Shown here piece by piece: positions 49,814-57,792 of a stretch of DNA of 64,000 nt; position 1 is the first letter of the stretch, and every line of letters starts with the position of its first letter. Both the position numbers and the translations under genes were made by a program. Where the stretch lies: assembly GCA_018001635.1 (NCBI GenBank), contig JAGNHS010000004.1:18086-82085 (forward strand), in the 5' to 3' direction. The DNA is from Pseudomonadota bacterium (GTDB lineage: Bacteria; Bdellovibrionota; UBA2428). A model generated the notes under the pieces. That model had not been told where the DNA came from. It worked only from the letters and a program-made list of their open reading frames with translations, and made no database searches.

Positions 49814-50682
49814 AAAAATTTGAAGTTAAAAGTTTGTATGATGAAGCCACTGCAACTGTAACATACGTGGTTTTTGACAAATCCACTCGCGATGCGATCG
49901 TGATAGATCCAGTACTTGATTACGATCCAGCTTCATCCAAAGTATCAACAGAAAGCTTAGATAAACTTGAGAATTTAATTAAGAGCGAAGCTTTCAATGT
50001 TAGGTATTGCCTTGAGACTCATGCACACGCCGACCATTTGTCTGGAGCTCAGGAATTAAAAAAGAGATTTCCGCAAATTAAACTGGCTATTGGCGAGAGA
50101 ATTACTGAAGTTCAGTCAGTCTTTAAAAAGATTTACAATCTGCCTGAAAAATTCATTCCTAACGGGACCCAGTTTGACCGTTTACTTATGGATGGTGAAA
50201 AACTTCAGGCAGGCAGTATTGATGTCGAAGTGTTGTTTACACCGGGACACACGCCTGCATGTGCATCTTATCTTATAGGTGATGCTGTATTTACGGGTGA
50301 TGCCATCTTTATGCCTGACACAGGAACCGGCCGCTGTGATTTTCCTGCAGGTAGTTCTGAGTCACTTTATCAATCCATTGCTGGAAAATTATTTAAACTT
50401 CCTGATTCCACCCGTGTTTATGTCGGTCACGACTATAAGGCCAATGGAACACGTGAAGCAAAGTGGGAAACAACAATTGCTGAGGAGAAAGCTTTGAATA
50501 TTCAACTCAATGCTTCAACTTCTAAAGATGAATATAGAAAGCTAAGAGATGCTCGAGACGCCAATTTAGCAGCGCCGCGACTGCTCTTCCCTAGTATACA
50601 AGTGAACATAGACGGAGGTCGACTTCCAGAACCGGAAGCAAACGGTACAAGTTATTTAAAAATTCCAGTTCGGAAAAATTGA
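49810..50682 (+). CDS. Persulfide dioxygenase (ETHE1-like metallo-beta-lactamase fold)
   Basis: 290 residues with the metal-binding motif ETHAHADHLSG (H x H x D H) and the later sites FTPGHTPA, TGDAIF and YVGHDY. GTGRCDFPAGSSESLY is the ETHE1/Blh-type signature. It oxidises glutathione persulfide to sulfite with iron. It closes the operon controlled by the BigR-like repressor and is followed by an 11-codon remnant. Confidence 0.9.
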   Translation: MKKFEVKSLYDEATATVTYVVFDKSTRDAIVIDPVLDYDPASSKVSTESLDKLENLIKSEAFNVRYCLETHAHADHLSGAQELKKRFPQIKLAIGERITEVQSVFKKIYNLPEKFIPNGTQFDRLLMDGEKLQAGSIDVEVLFTPGHTPACASYLIGDAVFTGDAIFMPDTGTGRCDFPAGSSESLYQSIAGKLFKLPDSTRVYVGHDYKANGTREAKWETTIAEEKALNIQLNASTSKDEYRKLRDARDANLAAPRLLFPSIQVNIDGGRLPEPEANGTSYLKIPVRKN

Positions 50683-50693
50683 AAGGAAAATTT

Positions 50694-50729
50694 ATGAAAA
50701 AGATTAGTACTTGCAAGCGAAAAAACTGA
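50694..50729 (+). pseudogene. 11-codon remnant after the persulfide dioxygenase gene
   Basis: A Shine-Dalgarno-like GAAAGGAAA is followed by ATG and MKKISTCKRKN, then TGA. The complete start signal without a gene suggests that another operon member was truncated here. A fortuitous ORF is possible. Confidence 0.3.
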
Positions 50730-50732
50730 AGA

Positions 50733-51152
50733 CTACTGAACTAGTTCTATCAGATGCTCGTCTGAGCTTAACCTTGTAGCTGAATCAAAAACACTAGCCT
50801 TGAAACTTCCATTTCTTGGCATTGGGTTAAGAACGCAAAAATGGGGTGCTTTTTCGTTTTCCTGAACATAAAACTGACCTATGGGCGAGGGCAAAAGAAG
50901 CAATTCAGGCCATGGGTCCATTTCGAAGATTTGAATGAGATAAGGACCGAAACCGCCTTCTACAGTAAAATCAGTGCAATCCCCTAGTTTCAAAGAACTG
51001 CGAGTTAAATGTAATATGGGCGCTCGATTGTCTGCTTGAATATCAGCAGGTCGCGTATAACCTATATTTGTCGAATTTGGCCCGGAATTTGGACCGCCGC
51101 CAAAAACACTCAGTCCAATTAAAAAGAAAATAGCAGCATATAATCTTTCCAT
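50733..51152 (-). CDS. Secreted protein of unknown function
   Basis: 139 residues with a signal-type N-terminus (MERLYAAIFFLIGLSVFG), then a Pro/Gly/Asn-rich linker and a beta-rich part with two Cys (LGDCTDFTVEGGFGPYLIQI and HFCVLNPMPRNG), which could form one disulfide. No family recognised. It converges with the sulfur operon, 3 bp from the short remnant. The gap to the next plus-strand gene must hold its promoter. Confidence 0.55.
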   Translation of the reverse strand: MERLYAAIFFLIGLSVFGGGPNSGPNSTNIGYTRPADIQADNRAPILHLTRSSLKLGDCTDFTVEGGFGPYLIQIFEMDPWPELLLLPSPIGQFYVQENEKAPHFCVLNPMPRNGSFKASVFDSATRLSSDEHLIELVQ

Positions 51153-51275
51153 AAGTTCATTATAAAGGACTATGAATCCATAACTGTTAAGTTTTGATTA
51201 AGTACTCCACTTGCTTCATAGAATCCTAACGTGATTCACGCCCTATCGCATGAATTCTCTTGCTATACTAAAGAA

Positions 51276-52241
51276 GTGAAGTTCTTTTTATTGTTGATGT
51301 CTCTATTGTTTGTTGTACCAGTACAAGCCATTGAACTTCGTACAAGCATCGCGGGCCTACTCAATGCCTGCAAAAACGGGTGGAATTCTCTTAGAAATAG
51401 CAAATCAGCTAAAGCGCGCGAGATGCCTCGGAATAATGTAGCATTCATTGCGAAATACAGCTCAGACGTAAACATGTTTCCCGAAATGCACTTCAATACT
51501 TTCAAACTTGTTTCGGGTGATAGAAAAGGGGAGAAAAGCGATGAACTTATTGCAGCTGGAATTGTAGCTGCTCGAAAGGCAAAACTTAACCCTGCTTATA
51601 ATGTACCCTTTGACTTTCATCCAAATGATAGAGAGTTAATGATTCAACAAGATTTTATAACAATGGCTCGTTCCAACTCTAAAGCTCGAAAGTTTGTGAT
51701 GGAACATCGTATGGCGGAAAAGCCTTTGGACGAGGCTTTCTTTAAGCAATTAGACGCCCAAATTGAATGGGCCGCTCAGGCGCCCGGGAATCCGAAGGAA
51801 CTTTTGGCGAGCTCGGAAGAAGCGTATGGAATATACAAAAAAAATAAAGAAGAACTTCGTGATCGTGTTAAAAATATAGTCCAAAAACATGAAGCGGAAT
51901 ACGCTCAAAAGATGAAAGAAGGTGGCTGCGATCCTGAGGGAAAGTTCTGCCGTGGCGGTTCTAGGCTGATGATTCCATTCTTGAAATCAAATGGGATCGA
52001 TGCGATAGCCGTAAACAGCAATAACTGGCATACGTTTCTTGTCGTGTACAACTACTTTGCTCCCAACGAGCATTTGTATATCGACCCTACAGTTCGACAG
52101 ATCTTTGATGGCGCTGAAAAATCTAAGGCGCCTATGATTTTTGTTGGAACTGAGAACGAATTTCGTGATTTGATGAAGCGGGCTGGGATAAGTGATTATG
52201 GAATTGATAAACATTTTCGCTATCGAGAAGAGCAACTTTAA
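51276..52241 (+). CDS. Exported transglutaminase/cysteine-protease-like protein
   Basis: 321 residues from a GTG at 51276, which gives a proper signal peptide (MKFFLLLMSLLFVVPVQA); another GTG at 51231 is in frame. A helical domain precedes a C-terminal part with Cys in GGCDPEGKFCRGG, His in NNWHTFLVVYN and Asp in HLYIDPTVRQ. The Cys-His-Asp order and spacing resemble transglutaminase-like or papain-like peptidases. The function is inferred from the triad. A decayed partial copy lies at 52732-52811. Confidence 0.6.
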   Translation: MKFFLLLMSLLFVVPVQAIELRTSIAGLLNACKNGWNSLRNSKSAKAREMPRNNVAFIAKYSSDVNMFPEMHFNTFKLVSGDRKGEKSDELIAAGIVAARKAKLNPAYNVPFDFHPNDRELMIQQDFITMARSNSKARKFVMEHRMAEKPLDEAFFKQLDAQIEWAAQAPGNPKELLASSEEAYGIYKKNKEELRDRVKNIVQKHEAEYAQKMKEGGCDPEGKFCRGGSRLMIPFLKSNGIDAIAVNSNNWHTFLVVYNYFAPNEHLYIDPTVRQIFDGAEKSKAPMIFVGTENEFRDLMKRAGISDYGIDKHFRYREEQL

Positions 52242-52321
52242 AACGAACCGAAAAGTTCCCTAGTTGCCCCTTTGCAAGCTCTTTTGTCATTAAATTAATC
52301 AATATAAAAAAGTAAAGTGAC

Positions 52322-52351
52322 TTGACCATACTATTGAATTTCACATACGAT
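52322..52351 (+). promoter_or_regulatory. Candidate sigma-70 promoter before the 113-residue secreted protein
   Basis: TTGACC (52322-52327) and TACGAT (52346-52351) are spaced 18 bp apart, ending 31 bp before the ATG at 52383, which has AGAGGTG upstream. Good but not consensus -10. Confidence 0.45.
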
Positions 52352-52382
52352 TCTTTTTCTTGTTCCAAAATAAAGAGGTGTT

Positions 52383-52724
52383 ATGAAACAATTAGTATCT
52401 ATAATTTTAGCAACATTAGTCACTGCTTCTAGCTTTGCCCAAAATGTTGAAATTAACCCCGGCGCAAAAGTTCGTCTTCAAAATACAAACATTATGGTGA
52501 GTTGCAAAAAAGAACTCGGAGACAATGAAATTTGTACTTACTATTGCACTTGTGACATTAAAAATCATTATTATCATTTGCAGGTTATAGCTTATAAAAA
52601 CCCTACTACTGTTTTGCGTGAATACGGAATGGCCTACGGAAACGAAAGACTTTGCAAAGAAGCTATGGATGCATCTAATGAATGCCAAATTTTTAATGAG
52701 CAATGTAAAGTTAGAGCTCCTTGA
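52383..52724 (+). CDS. Small secreted cysteine-rich protein
   Basis: 113 residues: signal peptide (MKQLVSIILATLVTASSFAQ) and about 93 mature residues with seven Cys (in VSCKKELGDNEICTYYCTCD, RLCKEAM, NECQIFNEQC). The number and spacing suggest disulfide-stabilised folding outside the cytoplasm. No family recognised. A promoter-like pair lies just upstream. The stop is 8 bp before the remnant copy of the transglutaminase-like gene. Confidence 0.6.
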   Translation: MKQLVSIILATLVTASSFAQNVEINPGAKVRLQNTNIMVSCKKELGDNEICTYYCTCDIKNHYYHLQVIAYKNPTTVLREYGMAYGNERLCKEAMDASNECQIFNEQCKVRAP

Positions 52725-52731
52725 GGATTTG

Positions 52732-52811
52732 TTGCAGCTGGAATTGTAGCTGCTCGAAAGTTTGTAATGGAACATCGTATAGCGGAAAAACCTGTCGATG
52801 ACGCTTCTTAG
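52732..52811 (+). pseudogene. Remnant of a duplicated transglutaminase-like gene with internal deletion
   Basis: 29 bp (52732-52760) are identical to 51550-51578 inside the gene at 51276-52241. They are followed directly by about 50 bp that match 51693-51745 with several changes. The junction is at GCTCGAAAG, present at both parental sites (51570-51578 and 51684-51692), so 114 bp (38 codons) were lost between 9-bp repeats. The fragment ends in a stop after the matching part and has no start of its own. It is a relic of a tandem copy. Confidence 0.8.
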
Positions 52812-52844
52812 GCTTATTGATTTCGCAAAATCAGGAGCGTTGCT

Positions 52845-54965
52845 TTAGAATTGCATTTCAAGACCGACTCCTAACTTTTCGCCAGACAGCAAGAAGCCCG
52901 CTGCCCAGCTCCAGTTAGGTGCATACATTAAAGAAATTTTGTACTCAGTTTTGTGGTCCTCAGTATTGGGCCTCCAAGTAAATTCCAGTTCACTGTAGAC
53001 GTGGCTCGTCCATTGAAATTTCTTTTCAAGATTAAGCCTAAATTGACCTTCGTGATCTACCAGTAGCTGCGACTCCACAAGCATGGGAAGCGTATAAGCG
53101 ACGCCTGCGCTACCATAAAATTTCTCATCAAAGTAGGTTCCACCACCCACGACATTAAGAAACTGTCCAAACCATCGGCGGTAGAAAAGATCTCCTTGGT
53201 ATTCGAGATCTTTATCAAATCCAAACATCTTTTTACTTTGATTCTCAGCTTCAACACGAAGCTCTAGCTGATTCCATGTTTGGGAAGATCTAAAAAAAGC
53301 CTCTCCTCTTTGCGTAGCCAACGCAAGTTTTCCATAGTGGTACCAGTGATCGTGCAGGTGTGAGTCGTGTTTTTCGTGCTTTTTCATTTCGGGACTGGGT
53401 TCCCAACTTGAGTACTTCACCACACGGGCCATTCCAGTTTTCATATGGTAAAGGTTATGGCAATGGAGCATCCACTGACCAGGCTCATTGGCATAGAATT
53501 CAATTGTTCTGGTCATGTGCGGACCAACGTCAACTGTATGTTTTAGTGGTGAGTTGTCGCCGTTAGCGTTTAAAACTCGGAAAAAGTGCCCATGAAGATG
53601 CATCGGGTGGTGCATCATGGTTTCGTTCGCAAGAGTGAAGCGAACAACTTCGCCTTCTTTAATTTCGATTGTACGATCTTGATACATGGCCTTGCCGTTG
53701 ATGTGCCAGACGTAGCGTTCCATGTCTCCACCAAGCACAAGTTTCACATCATGAATTTTTTTATTTTTGGAGAACGCCGTAATTGAAGGCGATTTTAGAT
53801 TATCAACCGTAAGTGTCTCAACGATTGAGTCGCTTGACTGATGCTTTGAGTGGTCCATTGTAGAATGGTCCATCGGCATAGACATATTTGAGTGGTCCAT
53901 TTTGCTGTGGTCTGTGCCTCCGCCCTCAGAACCATGTCCCATGCTTGAGTGATCCATGCCTGCATATAAATTAGGTGCAGATTTGTCGGGTGCGAAAAGC
54001 TTGTCTCCCATCCCTAGCCATGCAGATGCGTGCCCTGTGAGGTCTTGCACCGTGGCTCTGAGTTCAAAATTCTTATGCTCAGGAACTGAGAAAATAACAT
54101 CGTAAGTTTCTGCCATTCCCATGAGAATTTCTTTGGCTTGCACGGGTTCGATATCAACGCCATCAGCCGACACAATTGTCATTGGGAGGCCAGCGAGCGA
54201 GACGTAAAAATAACTCGATGCTCCCGCATTAATGATTCTTAGTCTGACTCGTTCACCCGGATGAATAACCCCGAGTTGGGAGTCTTTTTTTCCATTTATG
54301 AGAAAGGCATCATAGCCAACGTCAGAGAGATCCATGCCTCCCATTCGAATCCATTCATTTTTGAAATAAGTTCCAAGGCCACCAGTACGAGCGGCTCCAA
54401 AAATAGAGCGAATGGAATTTTTTTTGAAGAGGTAGTAGTCGCCATCTTTTCGCAGGTTTTTTAAAATTTTATCTGCATTTTCGTCTGACCAATCGCTCAA
54501 TACGGCAACGATATCTTTGTCATACTTAAGTGTTTTCTTTTTGGGATGGATAATGAAGGCGCCATAAACACCCTTCTGTTCTTGCAGCATAGTGTGCGAG
54601 TGATACCAGTAAGTTCCATGTTGTCTGATTTTGAAGCGAAAGGTCCTTGATTGTCCCTTGAGAATAGGTGGCGTATTGACGTAGGACACTCCGTCTTCCT
54701 CGGGCGGTAGCAAAATGCCGTGCCAGTGAATAGAGGCTTCCTCTCCGCTATCAATATTATTTGTAACTGTGATTTCGGCATCGTCACCCTCGGTAAATTC
54801 TAGCGTAGGAGCCGGTATCCCTCCGTTCACCGTGAGTGCAAAGTTGACTTGCTTTTTTCCGCTCAGGTTTACTGCTTCATTGCGGATTGTCAGGTCGTAG
54901 CGAACTGTTTTTGCGAAAGATGTAGCCGAGCTAAGAGCTAGGCAGAGAATTAAATACTTGTTCAT
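52845..54965 (-). CDS. copA: Multicopper oxidase CopA fused to a CopB-like outer-membrane barrel
   Basis: 706 residues. A Sec signal (MNKYLILCLALSSATSFAKT) rather than the usual Tat signal precedes three cupredoxin domains with all copper ligands: H80-W-H82, H122-S-H124, H453-PM-H456-L-H458 and H501-C502-H503 (then H507 and M512). A Met/His-rich insert GMDHSSMGHGSEGG to MDHSKH (336-375) is typical of CopA. From about 545 the protein continues as a CopB-like barrel (RWFGQFLNVVGGGTYFDEKF, ending GLEMQF with terminal Phe). CopA and CopB are normally separate genes. It would oxidise Cu(I) while anchored in the outer membrane. Confidence 0.87.
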   Translation of the reverse strand: MNKYLILCLALSSATSFAKTVRYDLTIRNEAVNLSGKKQVNFALTVNGGIPAPTLEFTEGDDAEITVTNNIDSGEEASIHWHGILLPPEEDGVSYVNTPPILKGQSRTFRFKIRQHGTYWYHSHTMLQEQKGVYGAFIIHPKKKTLKYDKDIVAVLSDWSDENADKILKNLRKDGDYYLFKKNSIRSIFGAARTGGLGTYFKNEWIRMGGMDLSDVGYDAFLINGKKDSQLGVIHPGERVRLRIINAGASSYFYVSLAGLPMTIVSADGVDIEPVQAKEILMGMAETYDVIFSVPEHKNFELRATVQDLTGHASAWLGMGDKLFAPDKSAPNLYAGMDHSSMGHGSEGGGTDHSKMDHSNMSMPMDHSTMDHSKHQSSDSIVETLTVDNLKSPSITAFSKNKKIHDVKLVLGGDMERYVWHINGKAMYQDRTIEIKEGEVVRFTLANETMMHHPMHLHGHFFRVLNANGDNSPLKHTVDVGPHMTRTIEFYANEPGQWMLHCHNLYHMKTGMARVVKYSSWEPSPEMKKHEKHDSHLHDHWYHYGKLALATQRGEAFFRSSQTWNQLELRVEAENQSKKMFGFDKDLEYQGDLFYRRWFGQFLNVVGGGTYFDEKFYGSAGVAYTLPMLVESQLLVDHEGQFRLNLEKKFQWTSHVYSELEFTWRPNTEDHKTEYKISLMYAPNWSWAAGFLLSGEKLGVGLEMQF

Positions 54966-55127
54966 ATGTGAAGATAGTTTAAATTCATTACTTTAAAGAG
55001 TCTAGCAACTGGTTATTTACATAAAGTCTTAAGTTTGATTGATTTCAGAGTCTTAAGTCTGGATGCTAAATGTGCGTATACAGTCTTATGTACAAGAATT
55101 CAAAATAACGTTAAAAAGACTGTCCTT

Positions 55128-55625
55128 ATGAAATTGAAAATTTTTATATCAATCATGTTCTTTGTGGCACTCTTTATCAAAGAGGCTTCTGCTTATGAAG
55201 GTGCCAAAGAACTCAGTGCCGTTGAAAGCTCAGATTCTCGACCAGCATTTCGGGTGGCTTATTCGGAGTTCAATGATCCCGACGGGCCTTCTTATTTGAT
55301 TACGTTTAGGGCCCTTGTTGATGACAAGGCTTCTCATGATCATTTTCTTGTAAATTATTATTCAGTTTCTGAGAAAAAATTTATTTTCAGTTGGGATTTT
55401 GCAAATGAAGTTCATTTGCAAAACTTTCAAATCAAAGAAAATCAAAAGGATCTCATCGTTCAATTCTTTAATGCGCAGAAGAATTTAAAGAACGATGTTG
55501 AAATTGTATTTTCTAAAGATGATGGTGAAAGTGTTCAGTATTATTTTTCTTTAGCTAAATTATGTTCTAAATTCGCATTGAATTTCAAAAATATCACTAA
55601 TCCTGATAAAAAATGCGACCAGTAA
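55128..55625 (+). CDS. Secreted protein of unknown function
   Basis: 165 residues from ATG 55128, chosen because it opens a clean signal peptide (MKLKIFISIMFFVALFIKEA, cut near SAYEG); the frame is open further upstream. The mature part is beta-rich (SYLITFRALVDDKASHDHF, then SVQYYFSLAKLCSKFALNF) with two late Cys (LCSKF, KKCDQ). No family recognised. It is divergent from the multicopper oxidase gene. Confidence 0.55.
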   Translation: MKLKIFISIMFFVALFIKEASAYEGAKELSAVESSDSRPAFRVAYSEFNDPDGPSYLITFRALVDDKASHDHFLVNYYSVSEKKFIFSWDFANEVHLQNFQIKENQKDLIVQFFNAQKNLKNDVEIVFSKDDGESVQYYFSLAKLCSKFALNFKNITNPDKKCDQ

Positions 55626-55667
55626 GTGAACTGTCTATGCCATGTGTTGAAAAATTAATTATGAAGT

Positions 55668-55943
55668 TTATTTTTTAGATAATGGATTTGATTCAATTTG
55701 GCAGTTTTTAAATTTTGAAGCACTTTGAATCTCAGCTTCTATAGCTTCTTTGCATTTGTTCTGAATAAGTTCTAAATTTTCTGAATAATTTGCCTCAATG
55801 CATTCAGAGAGACCCGCTTCAGCTTTCTTTTTAGTCAGATCTTCTTCTTCACATGGCAATCGGTAAAAGCCAACGGCCCAGGTGGAAATACTTGCAGCAA
55901 ATATGTAAGCAGAGCCTGAGATTCGAAAAAATCTATGCAACAT
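55668..55943 (-). CDS. Small secreted cysteine-containing protein (tentative)
   Basis: 91 residues with a hydrophobic N-terminus (FRISGSAYIFAASISTWAVG) and a helical, charged body with four Cys (LPCEEED, SECIEAN, NKCKEA, KNCQIE). The even cysteines suggest two disulfides. No clear Shine-Dalgarno precedes the ATG at 55943, so the start is uncertain. It is divergent from kdpA; the candidate KdpE site lies in between. Confidence 0.4.
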   Translation of the reverse strand: MLHRFFRISGSAYIFAASISTWAVGFYRLPCEEEDLTKKKAEAGLSECIEANYSENLELIQNKCKEAIEAEIQSASKFKNCQIESNPLSKK

Positions 55944-55977
55944 AATTAAAATATAAAGCGTCCAATCTATTGGGGCT

Positions 55978-56026
55978 AATCAAAATAAAATCAAAAGCTT
56001 TTAGTTATTTTGATCTTATTTTGATT
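55978..56026. promoter_or_regulatory. Candidate KdpE operator: 11-bp-phased direct repeats
   Basis: TTATTTTGAT occurs at 56005-56014 and 56016-56025, exactly 11 bp apart. Its inverse AATCAAAA occurs at 55978 and 55989, also 11 bp apart. The outer arms AATCAAAATAA (55978-55988) and TTATTTTGATT (56016-56026) form a perfect 11-bp inverted repeat. Tandem sites spaced about one helical turn apart are the mode of OmpR-family regulators such as KdpE. The site ends 36 bp before the kdpA start. Confidence 0.55.
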
Positions 56027-56061
56027 CGTTTCTTCGATAATTGGTGACGTATCCTGAATGC

Positions 56062-57780
56062 ATGACACTAGCTTTTCATAGACAGGAACTTTTAGAGATC
56101 CTCATTTATTTTTTGGTGCTTATAGGGCTGGGTATTCCCCTCGGCAAAATTATGGGTCATGTCTTAAAAGCTGAGACACCTCTATTTCTTAAGTTTCTTG
56201 GTCCTTTAGAGCGAGTTCTACTTAAACTTACGGGAATTAATCACACTCAAAAAGCTGAAGCACCGTCTCAAGGATGGAGAGAATATCTTTGGAGTGTAAT
56301 ATGTTTGAGCTTAGTCAGCTTTGCTGTTCTCACTTTAATTCTCAGATACCAGAATTTTCTCCCTCTTAATCCACAAACCTTAAACGGACTCTCGTGGTTA
56401 CTCTCAATTAATACAGCTCTAAGTTTTGTCACAAATACTAATTGGCAGGCTTATTCGGGTGAGTCGCAAATGAGTTACTTCTCTCAGATGCTAGGCTTAG
56501 GTGTGCAAAATTTTATTTCTGCAGCTGTGGGAATTGCCATTATGGCGGCTCTTGCGCGTGGACTTATTTCTAAACAGGTCGATCGATTAGGAAACTTTTG
56601 GGAAGACTTGACTCGAATCACTGTATACATCCTTTTGCCGCTCTCTTTTTGCTTAGCTATTGCACTTATGAGTCAGGGTGTGATTCAAAATTTTTCTCAC
56701 TATATAGACGTGACCTCACTCGAAGGAATTAAAAGTATTATCCCAGGTGGACCTGCTGCGTCTCAGATTGCGATAAAGCAACTTGGGACCAATGGAGGTG
56801 GCTTTTTTGGAGTCAATAGTGCCCATCCCTTTGAGAATCCAACACCTCTAAGTAATTTTCTTGAACTTCTTTCAATTTTATTGCTGCCATTTTCTTGCGT
56901 GATTGCATTTGGTGAGCTCACGCTTAAGAAAGCTCACGCACGCGCACTTCTTTACACAATGTTTATAGTGCTAATCCCAGTTCTTTCATTGGCTCTTTGG
57001 AGTGAAAGTGGAATCAATACAGCTCTAGGAAATTTACCTTTCTTTGAGGGTAAGGAAACTCGTTTTGGAATTGGCACAAGTACACTTTGGGAAGTGGTCA
57101 CTACGGCGGCTTCCAATGGGTCTGTAAATGCAATGCACGATAGTTTCTCTCCGCTTGCGGGTTTAATGGCAATCTTTAACATGATGCTTGGAGAAGTCAT
57201 TTTTGGAGGAGTGGGTTCAGGTTTGTATGGAATGATTCTTTTTGTGATCCTCGCTGTATTTCTTGCAGGTCTTATGGTGGGACGAAGTCCGGAATATTTT
57301 GGAAAGAGAATTGAAAGCAAAGAAGTGGTGTGGGCAGCGGTCGGTGTTCTGGCTCCAAGCCTTTGCATTTTACTTGGGACAACTCTGGCTTTGCTTTTGC
57401 CCGATGCCTTGGGTTCACGTAATAATTTTGGTCCTCACGGACTTAGCGAAATTCTTTATGCCTTCACTTCTGCTAGTGCCAATAATGGCTCTGCTTTTGG
57501 TGGACTCACTGTAGATACGCCTTTTTACAATATTGCGCTCAGCGTTTGCATGATTGTCGGAAGGTTTATTCCGATTCTTGCGGTTATTAAAATTGCAGCA
57601 AGTCTAAGCCTTAAAAAAACAGCTCCAGAATCTTTAGGTACTTTTCCAACTTCAGGTGGGAGCTTTGTACTCTTGCTGACTGGAGTTGTTTTTATTGTGG
57701 GTGCGCTCACGTTCCTGCCTGTTTTGGCACTTGGCCCGATAGCAGAGCATTTCTTGATGCTTAAAGGCGTTCTTTTTTAG
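56062..57780 (+). CDS. kdpA: Potassium-transporting ATPase subunit KdpA
   Basis: 572 residues from the ATG at 56062; the frame opens further upstream with a TTG at 56041. About ten helices with the K+ filter repeats NTNWQAYSGESQMSYFSQM, TNGGGFFGVNSAHPFENPT and ASNGSVNAMHDSFSPLAGLM. It is the selective pore subunit of the high-affinity KdpFABC pump. The small KdpF is not seen upstream. The next gene starts 12 bp after its stop. Confidence 0.95.
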   Translation: MTLAFHRQELLEILIYFLVLIGLGIPLGKIMGHVLKAETPLFLKFLGPLERVLLKLTGINHTQKAEAPSQGWREYLWSVICLSLVSFAVLTLILRYQNFLPLNPQTLNGLSWLLSINTALSFVTNTNWQAYSGESQMSYFSQMLGLGVQNFISAAVGIAIMAALARGLISKQVDRLGNFWEDLTRITVYILLPLSFCLAIALMSQGVIQNFSHYIDVTSLEGIKSIIPGGPAASQIAIKQLGTNGGGFFGVNSAHPFENPTPLSNFLELLSILLLPFSCVIAFGELTLKKAHARALLYTMFIVLIPVLSLALWSESGINTALGNLPFFEGKETRFGIGTSTLWEVVTTAASNGSVNAMHDSFSPLAGLMAIFNMMLGEVIFGGVGSGLYGMILFVILAVFLAGLMVGRSPEYFGKRIESKEVVWAAVGVLAPSLCILLGTTLALLLPDALGSRNNFGPHGLSEILYAFTSASANNGSAFGGLTVDTPFYNIALSVCMIVGRFIPILAVIKIAASLSLKKTAPESLGTFPTSGGSFVLLLTGVVFIVGALTFLPVLALGPIAEHFLMLKGVLF

Positions 57781-57792
57781 GAGTATAGATTT

